A DNA stretch of 64,000 nt, taken from assembly GCA_030549495.1 (NCBI GenBank), contig JAUIRK010001046.1, forward strand, positions 520,501-584,500. Direction: 5' to 3'. A program made the position numbers and the translations under genes. The notes under the pieces were generated by a model, which was given only the letters and a program-made list of their open reading frames with translations, had not been told where the DNA came from and ran no database searches. The first letter of the stretch is position 1, and the number at the start of each line of letters is the position of its first letter. This stretch comes from Nectonema munidae (Eukaryota > Nematomorpha > Nectonematoida > Nectonematidae). Shown in pieces: positions 23,653 through 36,802 of the stretch.

Positions 23653-24410
23653 AACTATTTTTTCAAAATAAATTATTGGTAAAAAATATTATTTTAATGT
23701 ACTGATGATGTAAAATTGTCAGTAAAATTTATTATGATGTAAAATTGTCAGTATGCATTTATGTGTTGTGGTGAACTTTACTGATGTTACACTTTATACA
23801 ATTAAATAAAAGCTATGAATGTACACTATATAAATTATACGAATTTTTAAGATTTAATTCCCAAATACTCCCAATTTTATAGGTTAATCCGTAAATATTT
23901 AACCCACTCCAGTTCAACTCGCTGTAAATTTTAAACAAATAACCCTCACCCGAAATTTATGTGCCGGTCTTGGAAACCCTTCGCTAATGCCGCGTTTCAA
24001 ATAGGGTTGTAGTCGAAAAAATCCTTTCAACGTAGTTAAAATCGCCGTTATCAGAATTGTTTATTTTCTAAGTATAGCGACAACTTGTAAACGTTTATAA
24101 GATCAAGATTTTCAAGATGATAATCAAAGAATAAATTTTTAAACACCTAAAGCTCATATCCGAAAAGTTGCATTTAAGTTAAAGTTTAAAACTTTAAAGG
24201 ATTTATTTTAAAAAGTGAACAAACCAAGATAGGTTGTCGTCACATGATTGAATAATTAAAAGAGAATTGACTTGAGTACAAACAGTTTGATGGTGTAAGA
24301 AATAACATTTGATTTGGATGCAGGAAGACGTCGATGCCGGAAAATTCATAAATATCAGTGTTCAGAAAGTTGAACATTGTCTCCCTAGTTATTTGTACAT
24401 GGAATAGAAA

Positions 24411-24604
24411 CCATCGTAGTATACAGGTTGAAGATGAATCACCGTAGTATACAGGTTGGAGATGAATCATCGTAGTATACAGGTTGGAGATGAATCATCG
24501 TAGTATACAGGTTCGAGATGAATCATTGTATTATATAGTTTGGAGATGAATCATCGTAGAATACAGGTTGGAGAAGAATCATCGTAATATACGGGTTGGA
24601 GATA
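24411..24604. repeat. 28-bp tandem repeat
   Basis: About seven copies of a 28-bp unit containing ATCGTAGTATACAGGTTGG, with the last copies degenerate (TATTATATAGTTTGG, TAATATACGGGTTGG). Confidence 0.9.
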
Positions 24605-25267
24605 ACACGCAAGTTGTCTACCCGCGTTCAACCTTACAGGTTATGAGAATATATCATTACATATTAGAGAAGAGTTTTCTAAACTCTTTATACTGAAAAA
24701 ATATTTCTTCAAATATATTACTGTTTTAGTTTAAAATGCATCCCTTATCTGCTAATTAATGGTATGAAGCACATGGAAAATATAAACAGTAAAATGGTAT
24801 TTCTTAAGGACTTATGATATAAGTAATGTATTCTGAAAGCCCATAAAATTGCTTTAATTTGGTATATCGCATGATGCATTTTGTTTAGAAATATGAAAGT
24901 TATAAGCGTTTTAATATTTGACTAAAATTTAAGCTAGGAACACTACAAATAAACTAAGCGTACACTAGCCCGATAAAATCGATTTATAGATCGATTATCC
25001 AACAAAACTCATACATTCAATCGACATTAATAAACCACACACGCGTGCTAAAGATGTGGTGAAGCGTATGTGAGATAAGAATTCATTGCGCTCACAAACG
25101 CGTAATGCAACATGTGTTAATCTTTCTTCGCATAATTATGCTCTAAAATCAATCAATAATGTGATTTATTCTTCGCACACTGTCGGTATAAATATAACGA
25201 ATGCCCTTCGTTAAAAATTAGAAAGGTTGTATCTAAACTAAATAAAATAGACTACGATTATCCAACA

Positions 25268-25945
25268 AAACTCGTACATTTAATCGACATTTTTCACTTG
25301 AAAAATAATTTAAAATTTATTAGAAAAATATTATACTGACCTATACTACTGACCCATAAAAAGTAAAAAATGAATATTAATTTTCGACAGTTTTATTTAA
25401 CTATGACATTTAAAAATGTTAAAAACCATATTCTACCTTTGTGAATATAAAATTTTGAAGAAATAATATATAAACTCATCACGTTAATTATTGGTATTTT
25501 TTGAAACTAGATAAAAGTTGACTGACCTCACATAAAAGCGGATTTTGGAAAAATAAAAACATATTTATTTGTAAAACCAAGCCTATTTTACCCACAAAGA
25601 GTATAGCTTTAAATCTTGTACATTCGATCAACATTTTTCATTTCAAAAATCATTTTAAATTTATTAGAAAAACATTATACTGACCTATACTATTGACCCA
25701 TAAAAAGTAAAAAATATATATTAATTTTCGACAGTTTTCTTTAACTATAAAATTTTAAAATTTAAAAAATCATATTTTACCTTTGTGAATATAAAATATT
25801 GAAAAAATATTATATAAATTAAGAACGTTAATTATTATTGGTATTTTTTGAAACTAGATAAAACTTGACTGACCTCACATAAAAGCAGATTTTGGAAAAA
25901 TTAAAATATATTTATTTGTATAACCTAGCCTATATTAACCACAAA
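25268..25945. repeat. ~342-bp direct tandem duplication
   Basis: Two head-to-tail copies. The marker ACTGACCTATACTA(C/T)TGACCC occurs at about 25337 and 25679. Both copies include CGACAGTTTT, ATTGGTATTTTTTGAAACTAG and GACTGACCTCACATAAAAGC. A partial third copy of the left edge (GATTATCCAACAAAACTC) lies near 24996. No coding capacity is seen. Confidence 0.8.
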
Positions 25946-26263
25946 GAGTATACCTTTCCAATGATACCATTTTCATTCAATTTTTTTTTAAAATCTTCAC
26001 ATTATGCTTCAATAAAAAGGTGGTCCGTAATTTTTTCAAAAATTTAGACCAAATTTTTCGAAGTAAAGTCCATTTATTAAAATTTTTTAAAACTTTTGCA
26101 AAAATAAATTATTCTAGAGTATGTAGCAAATGATAAGCTTTCTAATGATATATATATATATATATATATATCATGAAAAAGAAATATTGAAAAACTGTTT
26201 AATTCTTTCTGCAAATCAAACAAGTAAAAATTTTCAAATTAGTAGTAGTAGTAGTAGTATTAA

Positions 26264-26297
<34 letters not shown>

Positions 26298-28966
26298 TAC
26301 ACAAACATTTCAACCAATCATATAGTTTTTATAAAATAAAACTGCAATTTCAAAGTTAAATTTTTTGAACTTTTAGGTAGAATTTTTGAAATATGGCTTT
26401 CAATATGTATGTAAAATATTTTTTGAAAATTTTTATTTTAAGTATATTTTTTAAGCATTTTACGATTTACACATTTAAATATATAATAAGGCTGACAAGT
26501 TTGGCAAGTTGTCTCCCCTGAGGTCTTGCCAGACCTCTGATAATATATCTATGTAAATTAAAGATTTGAGAAAGTAAAAAAAAGAATAATTAAAGAAGAA
26601 GGACGGAATTTTAATAGCGAAAGATTAGTGAAAATAAATATGATAAAACATAAGATTGAAATCAAGTAATTTGAAATATTAAATTTGATGAAAAGATAGA
26701 AGAAGAAAGATTTATTTATACAATTATTATAAAGAAAAAAAAGAACAGTTCGTGACATCAGTAAGACTAAATGTTTACAAATTTAAATATAATAGACAAT
26801 ATATTTTCCATATAGATTTTTTTTTTTTTTAAGGGAAATATTCAAAAAGGCCTTAAGGCCGCTGATATGAATAAAACCCATAGACATTTATAAAAGTGTA
26901 CGTAATATTTGGTAATGAATGAGAACAAGGCTGCCACAAAAGAAATAATCATGAACGCAAGAGGATAAAGAAAAGTATCAAAAAGCATGACAAGAAACAT
27001 GAAGAGAAAATTTGTATATATAATAAATATTTCTTTAACAAATTATGAATATAGACAAGAGTAAAAACAAATAATGGAATATGATAAGAAAACATATGTA
27101 TTGTATATTATATAAGCTAAAAGACCATGAAATAAGAAATAAGTAATAAAATACATAAAACATTTGGAGAAATAAAATACAAAACTTGTACAAGCTAAGA
27201 ATTTAGTTGATATTTACACGCATAACATTCCGTAGAATGACAAATAAATTCATAATTTTTCATGAGAAGTTTTTTTATTCTATTTTTACAAACACTTATT
27301 TTAAGAACGATACAATCAGTGTCAATTAAAAAAGAGTTGTAGTTATGAGATGAAAAGATAGGGAATAAAAAGAAATCATCCAGGGTCAGAAGGATAGTAT
27401 TGCAATGAACTATGGGGATATAAAAAGAGAATTACTCACTTGGGAAAAAAAAGAAAAAAAAATTATTAACAAATTTTAAAGGAATAAATTAAGTTTGAAG
27501 AGCCTAACAGTAGTTTTTTTAAGTTAAATATATGTAAACTTTAGGAAGAGGTCAACGAGAGTTAAGGAACATTTGCTAATTGCTGTATCGGCCCTTGCAC
27601 ATACAACTCAAGTCACGTAATATTTTGTAACTTGGAATTAGAAATTTTTTGTTTGACTTTTGCAAACGGGAGATTAAATTTTTCAATTTTAAAATATGAA
27701 AACTTTTAGAGGAAATTAATAAAGCCTTACTGATGTGAATTTAAGTAACTTCAGTCTTGGATTTTTTTTATCAAATATAGAAATATATACATAGGGGCAT
27801 ATAGGGCGTGACTATAAGGGAAAGACTATTGAGAATATTATCTGATTCTATGGAATGTAGCTTAGTTTTAACAAAAAACATTAAAAATCTCCATCAATTG
27901 AAGAGATTCATTTTGTAAAAATGATTGTTCTTAGCGACCCTGAATATAGTCAAGCATCTTATGGCTATTAAAGTATTTTAGGGCAAATTAAGTAAGTAAT
28001 TTTTACTATACATATTGTTCTTGTAAAATAGTAATTTTATGGGTGTATATACCAGCGGCCACAAGGCTTTTTACACACCCTTGTAGAACTCTCCATGATT
28101 TTTTTTTCAACAGTTTGGTTTTTTTTTAAAAACAGTTTGGTTCTTGGATCTATATGTGTACTTTTTGATTCTGCTGAATAAATTCTTTCTTCTTCTTCTT
28201 CTAGTAATTTTCAAGCCTTTTAACAACCACAATATAAATTATTTTATAAGAAAATGCACTGTGAAAAATCAGATAAATTTTTTCTTTTATTTAACTATGA
28301 GCAAAAGAAATTTCATCAGTCTGTTTTTTAAAGTAATCTTAGATTATAAATTACAGACAAAATTGTTAGATATATCAGATTAATTTTTTCATTTTTTATA
28401 TTTTATTTTTGTTTTTCGATCAGACCTACTTATATAATCATAATCGCCGACGATGAACGTTGATTTATCTATTAGAAAGCTCAATTTTCTAGAATCTCCA
28501 ATTAATAGTTCTACGGATAGAATGTACTATTTTAATTATTTTTTTTCTTTTATAATTTTAACAAGTAGTAAGATTGTTTTACGGTATTAATTTTAAAAAA
28601 ATATAAATTTGTCCATAAGCGTATGCGTATGGCCATGATCTCCAATTCTGGGTTTTATTCTTAATCATTACCATCTCTATTATCTTTCTTGTTTTAGGAT
28701 AATATTGTTTTTACCGATAAATGAAAAGTAATAGTTTATATGGCAAATTTATTTTCTATAAGGCGAGGAATTTTTTTTGAAAAGAACCAATTTATTGTTA
28801 ACTCTATGCATTTTTTGACACTTTCCTTCATTCTTTTTATTCTTGATAAAGATTACAACAATCGAAATTTGAACTTTTCCTTTTAGCCGAGTTTTAACGA
28901 ATATAGTTCTTTATTTTCCTTCCTCTAAAAAATATTCTTTTTAAAAATATAAAAGCCTATTTGGGT
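25946..28966. other. AT-rich region, microsatellites, no recognised gene
   Basis: It contains (TA)n at about 26148-26171 and (TAG/TAT)n at about 26243-26293. A stretch near 26850-26880 with AAGGCCTTAAGGCCGC resembles, in inverse orientation, the GCGGCCTTTTGGCC at the 3' end of the LINE at 50690; a similar GCGGCCACAAGGC occurs near 28055. These may be LINE tails. The remaining frames (for example 28144-28383) are low-complexity and unconvincing. Confidence 0.45.
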
Positions 28967-29093
28967 TTAACCCGTTAACGACCAGAATAATCAGACACTA
29001 TCTAATGTAAGGCAGAAGATTTGTATTAAAGAGGATTGATAAACGCAGACAATTTTATTTTTGTAAAGTCAACATTGGGCGTTAACGGGTCTC
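28967..29093. mobile_element. TTAA-type MITE, one flank decayed
   Basis: Starts at TTAA then CCCGTTAACG, and ends CGTTAACGGG followed by TCTC where TTAA would be expected. It is the inverted counterpart of the element at 50912-51038: both contain GCAGACNATTTTATTTTTGT or its complement and the same TTTGTATTAAAGAG stretch. TTAA targets with CCC starts suggest piggyBac-type mobilisation. Confidence 0.7.
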
Positions 29094-31257
29094 CGTTGTC
29101 GAGAATCAGATCATGGGCGTTCTCTGGAACCTTACTAAGGGCAGCAAAATATAAAAAGACAATAAACAAATGAAATTTGAGACTATTTAAAATTTTATAT
29201 TCTCTATTATTTAGTATAAAATAAAACCCATCTATCATTATTAACTATGCAACAGTATTTTTGACTACAATTAAAAATTTTCTACAGTTAAAAAACATAT
29301 AAATATTTATAATGTCTGTTGGTTCAAATAATTTATATGCCACCCTAACTGGAGTTTGCTAGTTAAGTATTGTTTGTGACATTCGGATCCATCCTTTCGG
29401 ATATCGTGGTCTCCCCCAATACTGATTTTAGTTCTGCCTGGACTTTCCATCCCACTATACGTTTAATACCGACCCTTGTTATTGCATAACTATATCTTGA
29501 TATATATTTTACAAGAGTGTCTAATAACGCGAAAGCTTCCAAACTGGGAAACAATCTTAATTTCTAGCTAGGCCTATATAAAGGTTGAGTAAGATATAGA
29601 CAATTTTAAGTCTTGCTAGGTTAGGAACAAACTACACCTGGAAGTTGAATCCATTTCATATATACATGTTATGGGTATACCCTAGGATATAGTTATGAGT
29701 ATCCCTAGGATATGTATTTTACAAATGTATTATTCTCGGTCCTACACGCAGACTTTTGCAGAGGCTACATAACCGACTATGCATAACCTAGCTCGTACCA
29801 TGAAACTGTTTTGGGACGTATACCCTGTACCAATCCTAAATTTAAGTGGGCGGATCTAGTACTCAGAAAAAAACGAACTAAATAGCAGAACGTAGAATTT
29901 GATTTTTTAGCATATACCCCCCCCCCCCCCCCCCAAGAATGCTTCAGCCCATGAATTAGACTATGCTAAACCTATATATAATTTGTTAAGTTCTAAATTT
30001 ACTTTTATGAAAGTAGTCTATCTTCACTTTTTTAGAAATAATTAATCTTAATCGTTTCTTGCAGTGGTGGTTGATTGATTAAATCAGTAGGATCAGCTTA
30101 GGCGCAGCAGATTAAATATAGAATTCAGAAACTGATTTTAGTTTGTTTTTAGTAAATGCTTCTCCGAATTCGTAAATTCTATTTTTTTTAAATCAATGAG
30201 AAAAATGAATATGTTATTTGTGTCGCCTGAAGAAATTTGATTTATTAAAAAGTTGATGTCTTATCGAGATCGTAATAAAATTTTCTGTATCAGATTTTTT
30301 TCAATTTATTTATAAATAGTTCTCAATTATTTGTAATTATTGTTTGGTAGACTAAAATTGATTTGTTAAGTTCAAATTTTTTTCATACAATCTTTATTTA
30401 TCAATGTTAATACTCTTATTAATATAAATTTAAATTGAATCTCATATTCTTTCATATATCGCCGCTAAAATATTTTCATTATAAAGAAAAGAAATTTAAA
30501 AGTAGATTAATTCAAGTCATTTTAAATGGGTTGTCTTTGTTTGGCTAAATTTCCACAACCGTGTAAACACTACAACTATTATAAATTATTTAATAGTAAT
30601 TAGAGCACATAGATTATTTTTTATTTATAAGAAGCTGAGAAAAAGTTTGTGTAGTAAAAATTTCTTAGGAAAATCAAATCTTCAGTTTTCAAAGTTTCTT
30701 AATTTTTGTATCTTTTAAATTATTTGATCTCATGCTTATATCTCCGAACTTTATTCATGAAGAGCCTTTCTTACTTTTGAACATATTTTGACAATTGTTG
30801 CATATAAAGAAATCTGCAGAATCTGGCTCTGAATAATTTTTATCAAAAAATAAGTAGAGATTATTAATACGTTGTATTTATACAATTTAATAAGTGGAAA
30901 TTATTTGATTTTTTACACACTCGTATATCAGAGTGCAGACGCTATAAAAACACGGGTGTCATTTGGCCCGCAGAAAGGGAATCCTCCCCCCCCCCCCTCT
31001 TCTCTACAGAGTGTTCCGTCATTTTTTTTCGCCTTTCATGAAAGTCTCAGCATAAATATCTTAATATATTCATTCATTTTTAATTGATTAAATCATATAA
31101 GCTTGGAAGTATTAAATTTATATGCGGTTTTTTTGTTCTTGAAAATTTTAAATCTTCAATAAAGTTCAAGAGATCTTTGATCAAATCTACCATTTTCCAG
31201 TTGGACGAAAAAAGCTTCACACTTATATGACTTATTAGATAAGAAATCTAAAATACA
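29094..31257. other. Unassigned region
   Basis: A 63-codon minus-strand frame at 29363-29554 (KVQAELKSVLGETTISERMD) has an unusually protein-like, higher-GC composition and may be a transposon coding relic, but I cannot name it. A run of about 18 C lies near 29918, and a shorter C-run near 30987. The rest is AT-rich with no supported feature. Confidence 0.4.
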
Positions 31258-31393
31258 TTAACCCATTTAAGGCCAAGCAAAGCAGACGATATTTAAAAAA
31301 CGCAGACGATTTATATCAAAGTCATTGAAAAAAGCAGATGAAGATGAAATTACTTATGTTCCAAAATAGGAACATTGGCCGTAAATGGGTTAA
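31258..31393. mobile_element. TTAA-type MITE
   Basis: Flanked by TTAA at 31258-31261 and 31390-31393. Inverted ends are CCCATTTAAGGCC and its partner GGCCGTAAATGGG. The internal GCAGACGA motif is repeated in both halves, as in the element at 51197-51295. No ORF is present. It fits a piggyBac-type non-autonomous element. Confidence 0.78.
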
Positions 31394-31396
31394 ATT

Positions 31397-31885
31397 CATT
31401 GGTTCCCAAACTGTGTGCCATGGCCCCCTTGGCGGCCATAAAGCAAAATTTAAGGGACCATAATATGCGGCTATGCATAAATAAAACCTACGCATGACCT
31501 ACATTGTGCTTTAAGTGAAACAAAACCCAGAATCAAGAAGCTTGTCGATAATCTGCAATATCACCCTTCACTGAGTAGAATTGTCTCCAAACTAGAGCAC
31601 TTAATTGTTACAATGTTATCAAATTTGTAAGATTCAAAGATTAAATCACATAGCGTAGGATTAATAAACTTTTCCATCCAGTGGATTTTCTATGTTTCCT
31701 TCTTTTTTTTTTGCTTATTCTTGAAACACCTTTTAGCAATATACCCTTTTTAATTAATCTTATGATTATAATTGTTAGATACTAGTAGACTGACGGTATT
31801 CACCGACAATGATTCTTGTGGGGGCCATAGACAAGGATCATGTATGAAAAGTGGGTAATGATCAGAAAAATTTTGGGAACCACTG
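31397..31885. mobile_element. Non-autonomous hAT element (TGGTTCCCAAA family)
   Basis: The ends are CATTGGTTCCCAAACTG and the inverse of CAGTGGTTCCCAAAATTT. It shares its whole plan with the element at 53387-53866, which lies in opposite orientation: shared GGATTTTCTATGTTTCCTTC and ATGATCCTTGTCTATGGCC or complements. Flanking octamers are only partly alike (GTTAAATT/CATTAATT), so it is older or has lost its target duplication. Confidence 0.8.
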
Positions 31886-32735
31886 CATTAATTGAATAAA
31901 TTCAAATACTCACAATTAAAGTAAATAATTAAGATAAAACTCGAAGAATATTAAAAATAAGAATTAATAACTAATTTGGAAAAATGATATTGATATATTT
32001 CGATGAAAAGAGCTTTCTATGTTTTCAATTCTTGCAAGAATTTCGTTTTTTCATCCAGTGGAGAAGGCCTTTTTTGCTTTCTAATCCTAATGCGAGATGA
32101 CTGGTATTTTCAAAATGTGCCACTTTTTAAGAGAATGATGAAAAAAACAAAATTTTCAGGTTGCTATTTATCAGTACTTCCGTTTGGAATTTACTTCAAC
32201 AAATGACCGAATTTCGTCAGCAATCGGCATATATCCGGGCTTTTATATCGGCTTTAAGAGTAACACCTAAAAGTTCTTGAATGCACTAATTGGTATATTT
32301 CTAAATTTCTCTTGCCTATTTCTAATACCCGGAATTTGCGGCTATTTGTACGCGGCTTGAATGAAAATTGAAATACATATTAAAATGACTACTTTTATAC
32401 TAAAACTGTGTTTGTGTTGTACCCTTCTAAAAATCTCTGGTACTCTAAAAATGGGCTGTCACTTTAAACTTAATATTTTTTTGCGTTTTTGCCCTTACTG
32501 CGGGAATACAAATGTTCACAATGCTGTTTACTTTTTCAATAGTTTGTAAAGCCTGCTTCTTTTAGACTAGAACAGAATGGATCCGCCTCGTTTGGCGTCA
32601 GAAATTGCACTGTGAAACTGGGCGCAGACGATGGGCCATCTTCCTGATGTTCCCCATGCCGTCTACAAAAGTTTTTTTTCAAAAACAGGAGGCAACGGCA
32701 TGGGGGCTTCTAAAGAGCCCCCTGTAGGATGTCAG
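31886..32735. other. Unassigned region with a terminal hairpin
   Basis: Two plus-strand frames (32003-32206 and 32361-32549) are Cys/Phe/Lys-rich and not recognised. At 32650-32720 CCCCATGCCGT and ACGGCATGGGG form an inverted repeat around a short spacer, directly before the start of duplication copy B. Confidence 0.4.
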
Positions 32736-33409
32736 GTAATCAACATTTTTACCTTATAATCAAAATTTTCTAGATTATAAATAAAATTATTTGTGTTATC
32801 AATAGTGAAGGGCGATACTAAAGTTTTGTATGATTTCGATTACGATGTCGATTCTTAGAAAATACACGCCAATTCCTATATCTATTATTTTTATTTTGAA
32901 ACTATATTTTTTGCAAATCGACTAGATATTCATTAGCAATTATTGTCTTTGATTAAGTTGAGAAAACAAAAAAAACATCCAATTTTTTTATTTTATTAAC
33001 CTTTTACACAAACGGCAAAAACATTTTTAAAACGATAACTAATCTGAAAATGACTTAAAAATTCTACTTTTACAAATATTTCGCCAAACTTTTAACAGTA
33101 TTACTTATTTTGCCTTCTATATTCTGATGCAGTCAGAATAAAAATTATAAACGTAGACAAAACCGAACTTTTGATTGAATTCAAAAGAATTTTGTTTTGG
33201 GCAATTGATGCCAAACTACGCACATCATTTACCTGATTACATCCTTTAATAATGATAAACCGAAGATGTACAAGATTCCAAGAACAAAAGAGCTCTTAAG
33301 TCCTTGGATTATTCTTTTCAATTAAAACACATTCCCAACCTACAGAAGTCATAAATAAACACTCGTGATCATAAATGAAATCCTTCAATATAATATACCG
33401 TTTTTACAA

Positions 33410-33921
33410 GTTCGTCCTTTTCCAATTTAAGTTCGTCCTTTTCCAATTTAAGTTCGTCCTTTTCCAATTTAAGTTCGTCTTTTTCCAATTTAAGTTTGTC
33501 TTTTTCCAATTTAAGTTTGTCCTTTTCCATTTTAAGTTCGTTCTTTTCCATTTTAAGTTCGTTCTTTTCCATTTTAAGTTCGTTCTTTTCCAATTTAAGT
33601 TCGTCTTTTTCCAATTTAGGTTCGTTCTTTTCCAATTTAAGTTTGTCCTTTTCCATTTTAAGTTCGTTCTTTTCCATTTTAAGTTCGTTCTTTTCCAATT
33701 TAAGTTCGTCTTTTTCCAATTTAGGTTCGTTCTTTTCCATTTTAATTCGTTCTTTTCCAATTTAAGTTCGTCTTTTTCCAATTTAGGTTCGTTCTTTTCC
33801 ATTTTATGTTCGTTCTTTTCCAATTTAAGTTCGTCTTTTTCCAATTTAGGTTCGTCCTTTTCCAATTTAAGTTCGTCCTTTTCCATTTTAAGATTGTTCT
33901 TTTTTATTTTAAGTTCGTCCA
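33410..33921. repeat. 21-bp tandem array, left TIR, copy B
   Basis: About 24 copies of the 21-bp unit in mixed variants (TTCGTCCTTTTCCAATTT, TTCGTTCTTTTCCATTTT), arranged in a partly repeating order that suggests recent block duplications. It generates long artefact frames at 33375-33992 (+) and 33404-33922 (-) with LEKDELK or QFKFVLF repeats. Confidence 0.92.
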
Positions 33922-34287
33922 TTTTAAATTTGTATTTAAACTCAAAAAGTCTGTTATTAAAACAGATTGACCTTGTTAGGTATATTTTGTAATGAAAAAT
34001 CGGTTTCGAACTTAAATTCTCTGGACAACATTTTTTGTTCTACTTTTTAACAAAGAATAAAATTCTAACAGGTGTGCTTGAGCTGAAAAATGAAAATGTA
34101 CATAAACTTTTCGACACAAACTAAAATTGCACTCGAATTATACTTTTTTTGTGAAAAGTTTACAATTTTCACAAAAATATGTTTGTCACGTCTAATAAAG
34201 AAAAACATGTTCTTTTAAAGGAATATAACGAGACATTACTTAATTCAATACAAAGTGAAATGAAAAAATTTTTATTGAAATAAAAAA

Positions 34288-35270
34288 TTATAAACTGTAC
34301 GACATGTCATGGATGTATTTTTGGCCCAAAGCAGCATTATTGATGTTATTCAGCATAAACCGATAGAAATTACTGCATTCTAAAGGCGAAACTCTTTGTT
34401 GACTTTGACAAATCAATTCAGATAAAGAACTTCTTTCATTTATAAGTAAACTTTTTACTTTTGCTTTGATTTTTGAAAAGGCATTTTCATAACTATTGAG
34501 CATGAATGAATAAGGTGAAAGATATTTTAGAACATAATTACTCTGGGAATCGAAAAGATTTTGCACATCTCGACATTTATGAATTTTGGCATTGTCTAAA
34601 ACAATCCAAGCACCTTCATTTATTGTTTCGTCCAACTCCATTTTATTCAAAAGTGTTTGCAAACTTGAAGAACTTTTTCCCATTGCTGGTTCCATTTTCA
34701 ATTATTTCAAAATGTTCAACTTTGAAACAATTGATTGCTAAAATTAATGTTGTCTTTTTTCCCCTGTTTACAGGAACAACAACATTAGCTCTTGCTTTTT
34801 TTGAACGAGCTTGAGAGCGTGTTAAGTGCAAGTTAAACCCGCTTTCATCAACAAATATCAGGCTTTTTTGAGAAGGAGATGAGCTCTGGAACTTCCTTGC
34901 ATACTCTTTTCGTTTTTCAATAATGTCTGGTCGATTAACGCAGTCAATTTTTCTATTTGCTTTTTTAAGCGTTACTTTCAGTGTGTTCACTAAGTAATTA
35001 TGAATACAACTTATGGAAATTTTTATAGAAAATCTTTGTTGAATTTTTTGTCTCATTTCTTCTAATGTGTGCATTGGGTTATTTTCAATCAAACTTTCTA
35101 AGTAGGAGAGTTTCATGGTTGAGTAAGACTTTTGTGACTTCCATGTTTTTTAGCAACATTTGGGTCGACATCATCACCTTCAAAATTGTCGTCGAAGTAG
35201 AATAATTAATATTTAGGAAATTAGAAGCTTCTTTGATCATGAAACCTTGGTTTCATACCAACTTGATCAA
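34288..35270 (-). pseudogene. Tc1/mariner transposase relic, copy B
   Basis: Same protein as in copy A, but a small deletion near 34660 splits the catalytic part into 34288-34701 and 34643-35116. The first Asp motif (FVDESGF) is in the upstream piece. WIVLDNAKIH and the ENAFSKIK Glu motif are in the downstream piece. The N-terminal helix-turn-helix part is again out of frame. Copy B is therefore more broken than copy A in this gene. Confidence 0.85.
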
Positions 35271-35849
35271 TTCATTCTTTTTCTAGAATGAAGTCTTTCT
35301 AGGCATGATTGGCGGAAAAAATGAATTATGCCACATGTGCTGTGCCTAAATACTTGAAGGAATCCAACCGATTCGAATACACTCTATGCTAACGAAAAAC
35401 TCCGTTTCTGTTCGAATCTGTGCAAGTTTTCAAAGTTTAAAATGCCGCTACGTCCATAATTTTTACTTGCAACACTTAAAATTAAATTTTTCGAATAGAT
35501 TAGAGCAGATTTTATCGCATTATATCAAAATCATCTTTTTCTTTAAAAAAAATCAATGTTATTTAGTATTAATATTGAAATTAAGAAGTATTACATGTAT
35601 AATTTAAATAAACACGCGATTTTTTTCATAACTAAGCTTTGTCTAAGCGGAATTTTAGTTGAAAAGTTATTTAACCTTCTTTTTTCTTCCTATGTTTGTG
35701 TTTTATTCTTTGTTAAAAAGTAGAAAAAAAATGTTGTCCGGTGAATTTAAGTTCACATCCGATTTTCATTTCAAAATAAATCTTTTAAAAACAGACTTTT
35801 TGAGCTTAAATACAAATTTAAAAAGTACAAACTTTAAATGGAAAATTTA

Positions 35850-35920
35850 CCATCTTAAATTGGAAAAGGACGAACTTAAATTGAAAAAGGACGAACTTAA
35901 ATTGGAAAAGGACAAACTTA
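35850..35920. repeat. 21-bp tandem array, right TIR, copy B
   Basis: About three units with AAATTGGAAAAGGACGAAC-type sequence, one fewer than in copy A. They precede the GGTATA terminus at 35931. Confidence 0.85.
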
Positions 35921-36802
35921 AAGTTAAAATGGTATATACAAAGATGGACATTACATCAAAGCTCTTTCCCTCTCTCAGTTAAACTGGTCGTCACACTCAC
36001 ATCTCTATACAATTTATAGATTTAATTTTTAACTTGTTTCTAACCTTGTTCTAGTCAAAACCTTTCTAACTTGTTCTAGCTTAGATAAATCTACTAATTC
36101 TTTATATGGAAGAAAGAATATTCCATAGATACAAAAACAGAAAAAAGTTTTCCACATTAGACCTTGCTATAAACTTTCATATAAGATTTATTAGCTTTTC
36201 TTGAGATGAAATTGGTTAACTAGCTAATTTAAGGAAGTGTGTGTGTGTACATCATGATCATAAATCTGCAATATATGTTTTCTCTCATATTAACCCGGAC
36301 CGGAAATTTTTTTTTGGTCTATCCTAAATAAAACCTAAATTTTCAACACATATTTGACCTGTTAATTAGGATTCTCGTTGGCCAAACCTACCGACCCTAA
36401 TTTTGCAGGTCTGGTGTTCATCATGACTATGAATTTATTATATTTCTGCAAACTGTATGAACTTTAAGCTCGCTTTTGTGCTCTTTCTATACCTATTATT
36501 ATTATTATCGTTGTCTGCAATCTATTTATCAAGTCAAGCCGAGAAAATCGGTCCGTGATTATCCCTCAATCTCAACATTCGTTAGGTGTTTTTGGGAACA
36601 GATTTTCTACGGGCACACATTTTTGCTCGGATAATCTCGTCAGTCTCGAAGATTCGTACTTTTTTTCAGGGACCGGATGTGACGGAAAAATGCGAATTCA
36701 CTATTACATAATAATATTTCCCTAATTAATCACCTCATATTTCTCAGATCTCTGGTGTACATCACTGATTGTAATTCTAATCTTTTGCTATGTTTGTATT
36801 AG

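Larger units (their letters stand above)
33396..35934. mobile_element. Tc1/mariner-like element with arrayed inverted repeats, copy B
   Basis: TATACC...GGTATA ends as in copy A, with TA targets at 33394 and 35935. It is uninterrupted by other elements. The left array (33410-33921) is expanded and the right array short. The transposase relic lies on the minus strand between the arms. Confidence 0.8.

Noticed and set aside
24411-24604. CRISPR-like array
   Set aside because: Units are contiguous 28-bp tandem repeats without unique spacers, in a eukaryotic setting.
33375-33992. Long coiled-coil-like frames (205 aa plus strand, 172 and 123 aa minus strand)
   Set aside because: They are produced by the 21-bp tandem array, whose length is a multiple of three, so several frames stay open together. 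They lie inside a transposon arm.
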